Assembly: GCF_000378985.1 (NCBI RefSeq)
Contig: NZ_KB905370.1
Span: 3,052,956-3,104,295, forward strand
DNA length: 51,340 nucleotides
Source of the DNA: Ensifer sp. BR816
GTDB lineage: Bacteria > Pseudomonadota > Alphaproteobacteria > Rhizobiales > Rhizobiaceae
Direction of reading: 5' to 3'
Position numbers and translations under genes: made by a program. Positions 1-8,700 of this stretch are shown here, piece by piece (position 1 is the first letter of the stretch; each line of letters starts with the position of its first letter). Under the pieces are notes generated by a model. The model did not search any database. It saw only the letters and a list, made by a program, of their open reading frames with translations, and had not been told where the DNA came from.

Positions 1-797
1 TGCTGGCCGGGCCGGATATGTTCGAGCTGGGTTTCCTTGAAGTTCGCGACGATCCAGACATTGTCGACCGGCACGATGTCGAGCAGGGCGGCGCCCGGCG
101 CCACCAGCCGGCCGAGGCGGACCTGGCGGTTGCCGATGACGCCGCCGACCGGGGCGCGCACCACGGTGCTGTCGAGATCGATCTCGGCGAGATCGCGGGC
201 CGCCTCTGCCTGCGCCACGGCCGCAACCGCCGCTTCGCGCTGGGCGACGAGCACGGCGATGCGTTGCCGCTGCGCCTCCACCGTCGCGGCGGCGGCCGAT
301 ACGCCTGCCTCGGCTCTCGAGCGCGCCGCCTCGCTTTCGTCGACATGGGCCTCGCTGATGGTGTTGCTGCGGATCAGTTCGCGGCGGCGGTCATGGGCCT
401 TGATCGCCAGGTTCAACTCGGCCACGGCCGAGCGTTTCTGGGCTTCGGCCTGGCGGATGAGGGCATGCTGGAGTTCGGTCTCCGCATCGACATTGATGCG
501 CCTGGCCTCGGCCGCCTCGACATTGGCGACCGCCTGTGCCAGCCGCGCGCGGTAGTCGCGATCGTCGATCCGGAACAGGACGTCGCCGACACGGACGGCC
601 TGGTTGTCCTCGACCTCCACCGCCGTGACGTAACCCGCCACCTTCGGGGCGAGTGCTGTAACGTCGCCGCGGACATAGGCGTTGTCGGTCGACGCCGCGT
701 CGCTCGACCGGGCCCTGGCCCAGCCGCCAGCCACCGCCGCCACCGCGCCGAGGCACAGCAGCAGCCCGACCATCTTTCTTTTGTTGAACTTAGCCAT
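1..797 (-). CDS. HlyD/EmrA-family efflux adaptor (3' end outside window)
   Basis: Membrane-fusion adaptor that would link an inner-membrane MFS or RND pump to the outer membrane. The minus-strand frame opens at ATG 797 and stays open to base 1, so about 265 residues are present and the C-terminus is missing. A short basic N-terminus (MAKFNKRKM) leads into one hydrophobic anchor, then a biotinyl-lipoyl-like strand (DNAYVRGDVTALAPKVAGYV), a long alanine-rich coiled-coil hairpin, and the returning lipoyl half (APVGGVIGNRQVRLGRLVAPG). The DNAYV..D pattern is typical of the EmrA branch. The partner pump should lie to the left of the window. The AGCGGAGG upstream of the ATG is a plausible ribosome site. 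Confidence 0.88.
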   Translation of the reverse strand, partial: MAKFNKRKMVGLLLCLGAVAAVAGGWARARSSDAASTDNAYVRGDVTALAPKVAGYVTAVEVEDNQAVRVGDVLFRIDDRDYRARLAQAVANVEAAEARRINVDAETELQHALIRQAEAQKRSAVAELNLAIKAHDRRRELIRSNTISEAHVDESEAARSRAEAGVSAAAATVEAQRQRIAVLVAQREAAVAAVAQAEAARDLAEIDLDSTVVRAPVGGVIGNRQVRLGRLVAPGAALLDIVPVDNVWIVANFKETQLEHIRPGQ

Positions 798-1008
798 GAC
801 GACCTCCGCTGATGGTGGAGGCGGAATACGCGGCAGCAAGCAAGGTGCGTTTCATTTCAATGGTATTGCGCATTGGCTTCTCCATGAAATCTCCGGTCGG
901 CGCTGACCAGAATGCGCCTATCCGTCTAGCGAACCCCATTGTACCGATGTCTCTGCTCCGCCAGGTCTAGCATGGCCGCTCCCAAAGGATCGGGACCCCT
1001 TGGGGACG

Positions 1009-1416
1009 TCAATTTTCGAAGTTGGTCAGGTTGGTCTCGTTGGTGTCCACCACGAACACGGCCAGGAGACGCGCCGGCTCGGTGCTGCTGGCGTTGGCGC
1101 TGAGGCGATGAAAATCGCCCGGAAATTCCGCGAAGCTCTCGCCGGCATGGTAAACCTTCGCCGGCCCGTTATTGACCTGGCTCCGGATCGCCCCTTCAAG
1201 AACGGTGGCATAGATGAATGCCGACTTGGGGTGGGTGTGCGCGGGCGAGGCGCCGCCGGGTCCATATTCGACGAGCACCGCCCTGATGCTCTTGCCCTCA
1301 ACATTGGGTAGTTGCTGATCGTATACGATGGACAACTTTGCTTTGCCGTCGTCAGCCTGCGCTCCGGTCGCAAGCATGACGCCGAGTGCTGCCGTCGCGA
1401 GGATGTGCCTCAACAT
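1009..1416 (-). CDS. Secreted cupin-domain protein
   Basis: Small 135-residue protein with a clear signal peptide (hydrophobic stretch after MLRH, cleavage near AQA-DD), so probably periplasmic. The rest is a single cupin barrel: the first conserved motif shows as GGASPAHTHPKSAFIYATVLEG, broken here into AHTHP (metal-binding histidines) and the later YHAGESFAEFPGDFHR second motif. Cupins of this size bind metal and small ligands; no specific substrate can be named. GGAGAT lies just upstream of the ATG. It is followed on the same strand by nothing co-directional within 200 bp except the adaptor gene, and preceded by the NmrA-like gene, so the three may form a loose unit. Confidence 0.85.
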   Translation of the reverse strand: MLRHILATAALGVMLATGAQADDGKAKLSIVYDQQLPNVEGKSIRAVLVEYGPGGASPAHTHPKSAFIYATVLEGAIRSQVNNGPAKVYHAGESFAEFPGDFHRLSANASSTEPARLLAVFVVDTNETNLTNFEN

Positions 1417-1489
1417 GTCTGATCTCCTGTCTGATCGAATGGTCGGACTGAGGCGTCGGGAAAGCTTGCAAACGCCCGGCGCCCGTCGG

Positions 1490-2257
1490 TTAGGCAGTCA
1501 TTTTCTGGGGCGGATGCTGGTTCAGCCAGTCGTTGAAGCGGATTCGGCCAAGCCGGGCGTTGCTTCCGGGCACGAGCGACTCGTCTTTCAGCTCCACGCC
1601 GAAATAGGTGGCGTGAGGATCGGCAACGACCTGGCGCGGATCATTTTTGGCCGACAGCAAACGCGCGACGATTTCGTTGAGGCGGACCTTCTCGGGGCCG
1701 CCAATCTCGATCGTGCGGTTCGCCGGGGCGGCGAGCGCGACGTCCGCCATGACGTCGGCGACGTCATCGGATGCGATCGGCTGCACATAGGCGGGCGACA
1801 GGTGGACGGTCTGGCCGATCGTTCCCGCCTGGGCGATGCCGTCCATGAACTCGAAGAACTGCGTCGAGTGCACGATCGTGTAGGGTATGCCGGAGCTCTT
1901 GATCAGCTCTTCCTGAGCCATCTTGGCGCGCATGTAGCCGCTGCCCTGCAGCCGCTCCATGCCGACGATCGAGAGCGCGACGTGATGCTCCACGCCGGCG
2001 GCAGCGCTCGCCTCGAGCAGATTGCGACCCGCCGTCCGGAAGAATTCCAAAACTGCCTTATCTTCGAACGATGGCGAGTTTGCGAGGTCCAGTACCACCC
2101 GCGCTCCGGCAAGAGCCTCGGCAAGACCCGCGCCGGTGATCGTGTCGACGCCTGCATTCGGGGATGCCGCCAACACGTCATGGCCTTTCTTGCGCAACCG
2201 CTCCACGGTTTTCGAACCGATGAGACCGGTGCCGCCAATTACTACGATTTTCATCAT
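1490..2257 (-). CDS. NAD(P)-binding NmrA-like short-chain protein
   Basis: 255-residue atypical SDR of the NmrA/NAD(P)H-binding type. The nucleotide-binding glycine motif GGTGLIGSKT is at residues 8-17, preceded by the beta strand MKIVVI. Later a SIVGMERLQGSGYMRAKMAQE segment carries the Y...K-like region and PYTIVHSTQFFEF follows, as in NmrA-type proteins that sense or reduce with NADPH. Two adjacent ATGs exist (2257 and 2254). GAGGAG ends 4 bases before the first and 7 before the second, so the second is equally or more likely to be used. Such proteins often sit next to oxidoreductases and quinone-stress genes; here the neighbours are a cupin and a metallo-hydrolase. The specific substrate is unknown. 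Confidence 0.88.
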   Translation of the reverse strand: MMKIVVIGGTGLIGSKTVERLRKKGHDVLAASPNAGVDTITGAGLAEALAGARVVLDLANSPSFEDKAVLEFFRTAGRNLLEASAAAGVEHHVALSIVGMERLQGSGYMRAKMAQEELIKSSGIPYTIVHSTQFFEFMDGIAQAGTIGQTVHLSPAYVQPIASDDVADVMADVALAAPANRTIEIGGPEKVRLNEIVARLLSAKNDPRQVVADPHATYFGVELKDESLVPGSNARLGRIRFNDWLNQHPPQKMTA

Positions 2258-2863
2258 TGATCTCCTCACGAATGTGCATTGCAAAGTGTTGGCCGATGGG
2301 CAAACCGCGCAGCGCGCAGTCTCGATGGTGAAGGTGTCGGACGGCGGGGCGGGCGGCGCGATCAGGCGGGCACGGCGGGGCCGGCCCGCGATCAGGCGGG
2401 CACGGCGGGGCCGGCTCCTAGGGTCAACAGTCTGATGGTTCAGCATGTGTTCTCTCCAGGCCGCTCGGCGTGGCCGATGGGAGGGAGAGTGCGACGGATC
2501 GTGACGCCAAACTACTCTACGGATGTCGTTGCCATACAATGCAAAAGCATTGGGGTAGCCCTCGTTTTGATCGGAAAATCGCGGAGAAATGGAGGAAATC
2601 CGCGCCATTCGGCGTGGGACGAATACACCCTGGGCGCGATAGCTCACCAGGATAGACGCGGTTTGCCGATCGATTGTCGAAGAAGAGCTGAAAAGCGATT
2701 GCCACGCGGTCAATGTGCGCTGGGCTTTAGTATATGCAGGCGCCCCAGCGCTTATTGATCCGATACCATCGCCTGGCTGCCTCGATACCTCCTTCCAATG
2801 CCATCCCAAATCCATGCCGGCTACTGTCGCGCCCGTCTCGATCACGCAAGAGAGGAGCGCATC
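2258..2863. other. Non-coding stretch between divergent genes
   Basis: About 600 bases separate the NmrA-like gene (leftward) from the metallo-hydrolase gene (rightward). I see no convincing gene here. The left part is GC-rich and contains a two-copy 30-base tandem repeat; the right part (2510-2760) is lower in GC and could hold the two divergent promoters, but I see no clean -35/-10 pair. Confidence 0.5.
2357..2415. repeat. Two-copy 30-bp tandem repeat
   Basis: A unit starting CGCGATCAGGCGGGCACGG and ending GGGGCCGGC occurs at 2357-2386 and again at 2387-2415, identical over 29 bases. It lies about 100 bases upstream of the NmrA-like gene start, outside any supported gene. It looks like a recent slippage duplication. 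Confidence 0.85.
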
Positions 2864-3829
2864 ATGTCGCAGGCAGAAACAAGACCCCGTACGACTGGTC
2901 AGCAGAAGACACGCATGAGCTTGGACAAAACCTCACATCTCGGTAGACCGGGCCACGACGAGTTGGTTCCGTCGCGCTACGCGCTGCGGGTCGGCGAGAT
3001 CGACGTGCTGGTGATCAGCGATGGGGTGCTACCGATACCAACCCCGGTTTTGGCCACCAATGCCGACCCGGCTGTCCGAACCGCCTGGCTGGACGACATG
3101 TTCCTGCCGACGGACGTGCTCCATTGGCCGCTGAACGTGGTCTTGCTGCAGAGCGGCGGCCAGACCATACTCGTCGACGCTGGACTAGGGGTGGAGTTTC
3201 CGGACTTCCCGCGGGCCGGGCAAACGGTCTCGCGACTGGAGGCGGCCGGGATCGATCTCGCCTCGGTGACCGACGTGGTGCTTACCCACATGCACATGGA
3301 CCACATTGGCGGGCTGCTCGCCGACGGGGTGAAGGACCGGCTGCGTCCGGACCTGCGGATCCACGTGGCGGCGGCCGAAGTCAAGTTCTGGGAGGCGCCC
3401 GATTTTTCCCACGCCTCCATGCCGTCGACAGTGCCGCCCGTGCTTCGGCGGACGGCCAAGCAGTTCATGGCCGCGTACGAGAGCCAGCTGCGGCAGTTCG
3501 ACGAGGAGTACGAGGTGGCGCCGGGGGTGGTTGTCCATCGCACCGGCGGCCACACCCCCGGGCACAGCGTGGTCCGCCTGGCGTCCGGCGGCGACCGGCT
3601 GACATTCGCCGGCGACGCCGTGTTCCAGGTCGGGTTCGACCACCCCGACTGGCACAACGGCTTCGAACACGACCCCGAGGAAGCGGCCCGCGTCCGCGTC
3701 CGTCTTTTGCGTGAGCTGGCGGCGACCCGCGAGCCGCTGGTGGCCACGCACCTGCCGTTCCCGTCCATCTGCCATGTCTCGGTCGATGGCGACGTCTTTC
3801 GTTGGGTGCCGGCCGTCTGGGACCACTGA
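2864..3829 (+). CDS. Metallo-beta-lactamase-fold hydrolase
   Basis: 321-residue MBL-fold enzyme. The zinc motif HxHxDH appears as THMHMDH at residues 141-147, with H230 (GGHTPGHS), D251 (TFAGDAVF) and H296 (VATHLPF) completing the dinuclear site. This arrangement is that of the AHL-lactonase-like/glyoxalase-II-like clan; family membership alone does not give the substrate, and lactone hydrolysis is only a possibility. The ATG at 2864 is preceded by GAGGAG at a good distance; a longer upstream frame exists but lacks such a site. There is no obvious signal peptide, although the first 30 residues are not part of the fold. It is convergent with the regulator gene that follows. Confidence 0.9.
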   Translation: MSQAETRPRTTGQQKTRMSLDKTSHLGRPGHDELVPSRYALRVGEIDVLVISDGVLPIPTPVLATNADPAVRTAWLDDMFLPTDVLHWPLNVVLLQSGGQTILVDAGLGVEFPDFPRAGQTVSRLEAAGIDLASVTDVVLTHMHMDHIGGLLADGVKDRLRPDLRIHVAAAEVKFWEAPDFSHASMPSTVPPVLRRTAKQFMAAYESQLRQFDEEYEVAPGVVVHRTGGHTPGHSVVRLASGGDRLTFAGDAVFQVGFDHPDWHNGFEHDPEEAARVRVRLLRELAATREPLVATHLPFPSICHVSVDGDVFRWVPAVWDH

Positions 3830-3932
3830 CGGCAGCACAACTGGACACGGAACGTGAAGGCTGGTTGCTTAAACTAGCCGCCAAATCGCGGCCTTCGACG
3901 TAGCGAGTGTGGAGCACACCTTCCTCATTTGG

Positions 3933-3968
3933 AACCGTTCTGCCGGGCTGATCCCCGGCGGAGCGGTT
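3933..3968. terminator. Stem-loop between convergent genes
   Basis: AACCGTTCTGCCGGG pairs with CCCGGCGGAGCGGTT (15 bp with two G-U pairs, 6-base loop). It starts directly after the stop codon of the minus-strand regulator and lies about 100 bases beyond the plus-strand hydrolase. No long T-run follows on either strand, so it may act as a bidirectional, partly Rho-assisted terminator or an mRNA 3' stabiliser. Confidence 0.5.
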
Positions 3969-4667
3969 TCAGCTTGGCGCGCGGCCGGCCTGGCGCATTT
4001 GCGCCGGCAGGGTCTCAAAGGCCCGGATCAGTTCGCCGACGGAGGCAGCCCCCATCTTGTGCATCACACTGCTGCGATGCGCTTTCACCGTCACTTCGCT
4101 AATGCCGAGATCGAAGGCGATCTGCTTGTTGAGGCGTCCGCGCGCCACTTCGCAGAGAACCTCGCGCTCGCGCTGTGTCAGCGTCTCGAGGCGTTCGACA
4201 TTGAGCCGGGAAATCGCTGCTTCTGCTCGTCGCTGGGCGTCCATCGCAATGCCCGCAGTGATCGCGTCAAGCAGCGTTTGGTCCCGCACCGGTTTGGTGA
4301 GAAAGTCCACCGCACCGGCCTTCATCGCCTCGACGGTCATCGGGATATCACCATGCCCGGTCAGGAAGATGATCGGCTTGGGATTGCCGTTATCGGCCAG
4401 ATGGCGCTGCAGATGAAGGCCGCTCTCTCCCGGCATGCGCACATCGAGGATCAAACAGCCGGGGGCGTCCAATATATCGGCGTCAAGCAATTCGCGAGTC
4501 GAGGCAAAGCTGACCGGCCGGAAACCCGCCGACAGGATCAACTCCGACAGGGCCGCACGAACCGACGCGTCGTCATCGACAATGATGACGAGCGCCTCAT
4601 CGTCTTCATTCCTGAGCTGCTGCGACGATGACGACGTCCTCCGCAGGAAAGGCTGACCTACTCCCAT
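3969..4667 (-). CDS. FixJ-type response regulator
   Basis: 232 residues: an N-terminal receiver (residues about 25-140) and a C-terminal LuxR/NarL helix-turn-helix (about 160-225). The phosphoacceptor is D75 (CLILDVRMPG), acidic pocket VDDD 30-33, conserved lysine K125 (DFLTKP). The HTH carries LTQREREVL and the recognition region ISEVTVKAHRSSVMHKM. The residues GHGDIPM after the T are typical of FixJ-like receivers. GAAGGAGGG precedes the ATG. It is last in the order kinase, regulator, receiver, regulator, but is separated from the stand-alone receiver by a mosaic repeat of about 100 bases, so it may have its own promoter. Confidence 0.92.
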   Translation of the reverse strand: MGVGQPFLRRTSSSSQQLRNEDDEALVIIVDDDASVRAALSELILSAGFRPVSFASTRELLDADILDAPGCLILDVRMPGESGLHLQRHLADNGNPKPIIFLTGHGDIPMTVEAMKAGAVDFLTKPVRDQTLLDAITAGIAMDAQRRAEAAISRLNVERLETLTQREREVLCEVARGRLNKQIAFDLGISEVTVKAHRSSVMHKMGAASVGELIRAFETLPAQMRQAGRAPS

Positions 4668-4685
4668 GATACCCTCCTTCTATTT

Positions 4686-4796
4686 GTCTCATGCATGATT
4701 CCTTAAATCGGATCGATTTAAGGACAAAATCATGCAGCAAATTCAAAGCGCTACAGCGACCTTTGCGCGTCTAATTAGACGCGCGGCGCTGTAGAG
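4686..4796. repeat. RIME-like palindromic mosaic repeat, copy 1
   Basis: Two palindromic blocks: one centred near 4713 (TGCATGATT...AATCATGCA arms around a TTAAATCGGATCGATTTAA core) and one at 4751-4794 (CTACAGCG...CGCTGTAG, inner GCGCGTCTAATTAGACGCGC). This build is that of the intergenic mosaic elements known in rhizobia. The element overlaps the 3' end of the stand-alone receiver gene and provides its last codons. Related copies are at 14920-15026 and 24607-24721. Confidence 0.75.
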
Positions 4797-5145
4797 CATT
4801 GGCGATGGCCGCGAGCAGGGCCTGGGCATCGAAGGGCTTGCGGAAGAACCCGCTAATGCCCTGAGCGCGGCCTTGATCCGCTATCTCGTGGCGGCCCGTA
4901 ATCAGGAACACCGGCAGTTCGGGACGTGACGACCTTACAAGGTCACGAAGCTCGAAGCCGTCCGTTCCAGGCATTCCGATATCGGTAATGAGGACGTCCA
5001 GGTCCGACAGCCCATTGGCGAGCAACGATTTAGCCGACGGGAAGCTGCGGGCCACATAGCCGGCGGATTCCAGAAGATCGCTCACCGACTCAAGTAGTCT
5101 TGCATCGTCATCGACAATTGCGACGACAGGTCTTTTCTTGTTCAT
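4771..5145 (-). CDS. Stand-alone CheY-like receiver
   Basis: 124 residues, receiver domain only: acidic VDDD at 11-14, phosphoacceptor D55 (VLITDIGMPG), T83, K103 (FFRKPF). No output domain, so it should act by protein contact or as a phosphate sink/relay for the large kinase upstream. A TTG at 5151 overlaps the stop of the previous gene as TTGA, but the GGGAGGG site is placed better for the ATG at 5145, which I chose. The last eight codons (ALQRRASN and the TAG) lie inside the mosaic repeat, so the natural C-terminus seems to have been replaced by repeat-derived sequence. Confidence 0.9.
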   Translation of the reverse strand: MNKKRPVVAIVDDDARLLESVSDLLESAGYVARSFPSAKSLLANGLSDLDVLITDIGMPGTDGFELRDLVRSSRPELPVFLITGRHEIADQGRAQGISGFFRKPFDAQALLAAIANALQRRASN

Positions 5146-5147
5146 GC

Positions 5148-5789
5148 TCAATTCCCTCCCACTCGACGGGAGTGGGTGATCGGTATTTCCAGCCGTTCCG
5201 CGATACGCACGAGATCGGCGAGCGAGGCTGCGGCCATTTTGTGCATCACGTTTCTTCTGTGTATTTGCAGCGTGACCTCGCTGATGCCCAACTCGGCGGC
5301 CGCCTGCTTGTTGAGAAGACCGCTCACGACGAGTGGCAGTACCTCGCGCTCGCGCGGCGTCAGTTCGCGGTAGCGTTGCCCCAGAGCGCTGAGCTCGGCG
5401 CGTTCTGCTCTCTTGTCCCGATCTTCAGCGATCGCCGCGCCGATTGCCGCCATGAGGTCAGCATCGCTGAAGGGCTTCGTCAGGAAATCCACGGCGCCGT
5501 GCTTGATCGCACGCACTGAAGATGGAATGTCGCCGTGCCCCGTGATGAACACGATCGGCGGATGATCGCCGTCCGCGATCTGCCTCTGCAGATCGAGGCC
5601 GTTGATATCCGGCAATTCGATATCGAGAATGAGGCAGGCCGGGACATCCGGCTTGTCCGCGCGCACATATTCGCCGGCTGATCCGAAGGCAATGGCGCGC
5701 ATGCCGTGCGAGTCCAATAGGTCGCCGAGCGCCTCGCGGAGACGCGCATCGTCATCGACGATGAAGACAACCTGGTCATCGCTCGTCAT
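5148..5789 (-). CDS. FixJ-type response regulator, coupled to multi-PAS kinase
   Basis: 213 residues: receiver (5-120) with D56 (ACLILDIELP) and K106 (DFLTKP), then a LuxR-type HTH (LTPREREVL, ISEVTLQIHRRNVMHKM). The ATG at 5789 overlaps the stop codon of the 1333-residue kinase in an ATGA junction, which argues for translational coupling and for this being the direct partner. Its stop in turn overlaps the upstream edge of the stand-alone receiver gene. A longer frame to 5861 exists but runs inside the kinase gene. Role: DNA-binding output of a FixLJ/TodST-like phosphorelay; target genes cannot be read from the sequence. Confidence 0.93.
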   Translation of the reverse strand: MTSDDQVVFIVDDDARLREALGDLLDSHGMRAIAFGSAGEYVRADKPDVPACLILDIELPDINGLDLQRQIADGDHPPIVFITGHGDIPSSVRAIKHGAVDFLTKPFSDADLMAAIGAAIAEDRDKRAERAELSALGQRYRELTPREREVLPLVVSGLLNKQAAAELGISEVTLQIHRRNVMHKMAAASLADLVRIAERLEIPITHSRRVGGN

Positions 5790-8700
5790 GACGCTGCCTT
5801 CGCTTCGACCGGCAAGGTGAAGATGAACGTCGCTCCACGCGGCTCGTTCTTCTCCGCCCACAATCGTCCGCCGTGCAACTCGACGATCGAGCGGCAGATC
5901 GCCAATCCCATGCCCATGCCGTCTGCTTTTGTCGTGAAGAACGGCTCGAATATCCTGTCGGGAAATTCAATGCCCGGACCGCGATCGCTGATTTCCGTCT
6001 GAATCATCTCCCCGATATGGTGCGCACGCATGCCAAGCACCCTGTCGCCCGCAACAGAGCCCATTGCCTCCATGCCGTTGCGAATGAGATTGATCAGAAC
6101 CTGCTGGATCTGGACATAATCGATTGCGATCGGCGGAAGGTCGCCATCGATCTTCAAGTCGATCCGAACGCGCCGCCGCACCGCCTCATCGGCCAGAAAG
6201 TTGCGCACTTCGCCGATGACGTTGGCAAGCGCCGTATTGATCCTCGTCCCTATGGATTGCTTGAACAAGGCGCGAATGCGGCTGACGACGTCTGCCGCCG
6301 AATTGGCATCCCGGACGATGCGCTCCACGGTCCGCTGCGCGCGTTCGATATTCGGTGGTGCGGCCGTGAGCCAACGCTGGCAGGCGTGCGAGTTTGCCAC
6401 AACCGCGGCCAGGGGCTGGTTAACCTCATGCGCTATGGAAGCCGAAAGCTCCGAGAGGCTGGCTGCCTGGCTTGCGCGAGCCAAACTCTCTTGCGCGAGG
6501 CGCAACTTTTCCTCGGCCCGAACCTCGCCGTCGATATCGAGGCAGATGACATTCCACTGAACGATCGTGCCCTCGGCATTGCGCATCGGCGCAGCACGCG
6601 TTTCGACCCAGCGGTATTCGCCATCGAACCGCCGCAGGCGGTGCCTACGTGCATAGGGTTCGCCGGTGGCCAGCGAATGGGCATAGTTCTCCTTGACGCC
6701 ATCGACCTCGTCAGGATGGACGCCGGCATCGAGGGTGCCCTCCAGCCGGGACTTGCCCGTCCCGTCGAGTTCTTCAAGCCTATATCCAAGGAAGTCGCGG
6801 AGCTGCGGATTGCGGTATACCGGCTCCCCATCCGGGGCGGCGCAATCGATCATCGCAGGCAGCGTTTCAACGATCTGCCAGAGGGAGCGTTCTCTTTCGC
6901 GCAGCGCCTCCTCGACGCGCAGCTGATCGTCGATGTCATGTGAGAGGCCGTACCACTGGACGATGTGTCCGCTCTGATCCCTGAGCGGCTCTGCGCCGCC
7001 TTGCACCCAGCGATAGACACCATCGGCACGCCGAAGGCGATACTGCTTGGAGAAGCGCTCGCCCGTAACGAAGGAATGGTCGAGCGCCTCCCAAAGATCG
7101 GCCGCGTCATCCGGGTGGACGGCGGCTTCCATGAAGGCTTCCAGCCGGCTCATGCCCGGTTTCTCAAAGTCCACAAGATCGAGGCCAAGGAAATTGACCA
7201 CGCGTCTGTTGAGGAAGGTCGGTTCGCCGTCTGGACTGAGCCGCCACAGGAGACTTGGGACCATGTCGACGAGCTGCGAGAGCTCGCGCTCACGATCCCG
7301 CAACGCCTCCTGTGCCCGCATCTCGTCGTCTATGTCGACGGAAATGACGTACCATTGCACGATCGCCCCGCTTTGATCCCGCAGCGGTTCCGCGCGACCA
7401 TCGACCCAGCGATAGACGCCGTCTGCACGGCGCATGCGATATTTCATCGAGAAGGGATCCCCGGTCACAAGGGAACGGCGGACCGTCTCGAGCAGATTTC
7501 TTGCGTCCTCTGGATGAATGAGGGTCTGTATGACCGCCGTGAGCCGGCTCGTGCCCGGCTTGTCCATATCACCGACATCTACGCCGAAAAAATCGATCAG
7601 GCGCTTGTTGAAGAAGATCGGCTCGCCTTCGGGCGTCAGTCGCCTGATATGAACCGGGACCATGTCCACGAGCTGCGAGAGCTCGCGCTCTCGTTCGCGC
7701 AGTGCCTCCTGCGCACGCACCTCGTCGTCTATATCGATAGCGACCGCGTACCATTGCACGATCGCTCCGCCATGGTCGCGCAGCGGCTCGGCGCGGCCCT
7801 CCATCCAGCGATACTCGCCGTCCGAACGACGCAGACGATACTTCCTGGAGAAGCTATCGCCAGTGACGAGGCAGCGGCTGAGTTCGTCCCCGAACTCTGT
7901 TGCGTCGTCCGGATGGACGGCCGCCGCAATTGCGGCCGCCAGCCGGGTCACTCCCGGCTTGTCCATGTCCGCCACGTCCAGGCCGAGAAAATCGCTCAGG
8001 CGCTTATTGAAGAAGATCGGCTCGCCCTCGGGCGTCATACAGGCGATGGCGATCGGAACCACGTCGACAAGCAGCGCGAGCTGGCGCTCGCTTCGCCGCA
8101 GTGCTTCCTCGGCATGCATCTGATCATCAATATCGTGACACAGGCCGCACCATTGGACGATTTTCCCAGACTGATCCCGCATCGGCTCGGCTCGGCTCGA
8201 CATCCAATGATAGGTGCCGCCGGCACTGCGCAGTCGATATCGCATGGTGAAGCTCTTGCCTGTGCTGAGGCAATGTCTGAGAGCGTTCCTGAACTCAGCC
8301 GCGTCATCGGGATGGACGACGGTCTCTATGAGTGACTCCAGCCGGCTCATGCCTGGCTTGTCCGTATCGGCTACCTGCAGGCCGAGGAATTCAATCATTC
8401 GTTTGTTGAAAAAGGTCGGCTCGCCGTCGGGTGTCAGGCGCCAAACGTGGCTCGGGACCATGTCCACAAGCTGCGAGAGCTCCCGCTCGCGGTCTTGTAA
8501 CGCCTCCTGCGCCTTCATCATGTCTTCGATGTCGACGGAAACGCCGTACCACTGGACGACCGCGCCGGTTTCGTCACGCAAAGGCTCCGCGCGGCTCTCC
8601 ACCCACCGATGAGGCCCGTTGGCACGACGCTGACGATATCGCCACAGGAAGGGTGCGCCCGTCTCGAAAGAGCGTGCGAACACTTCATCCATCGCAATCC

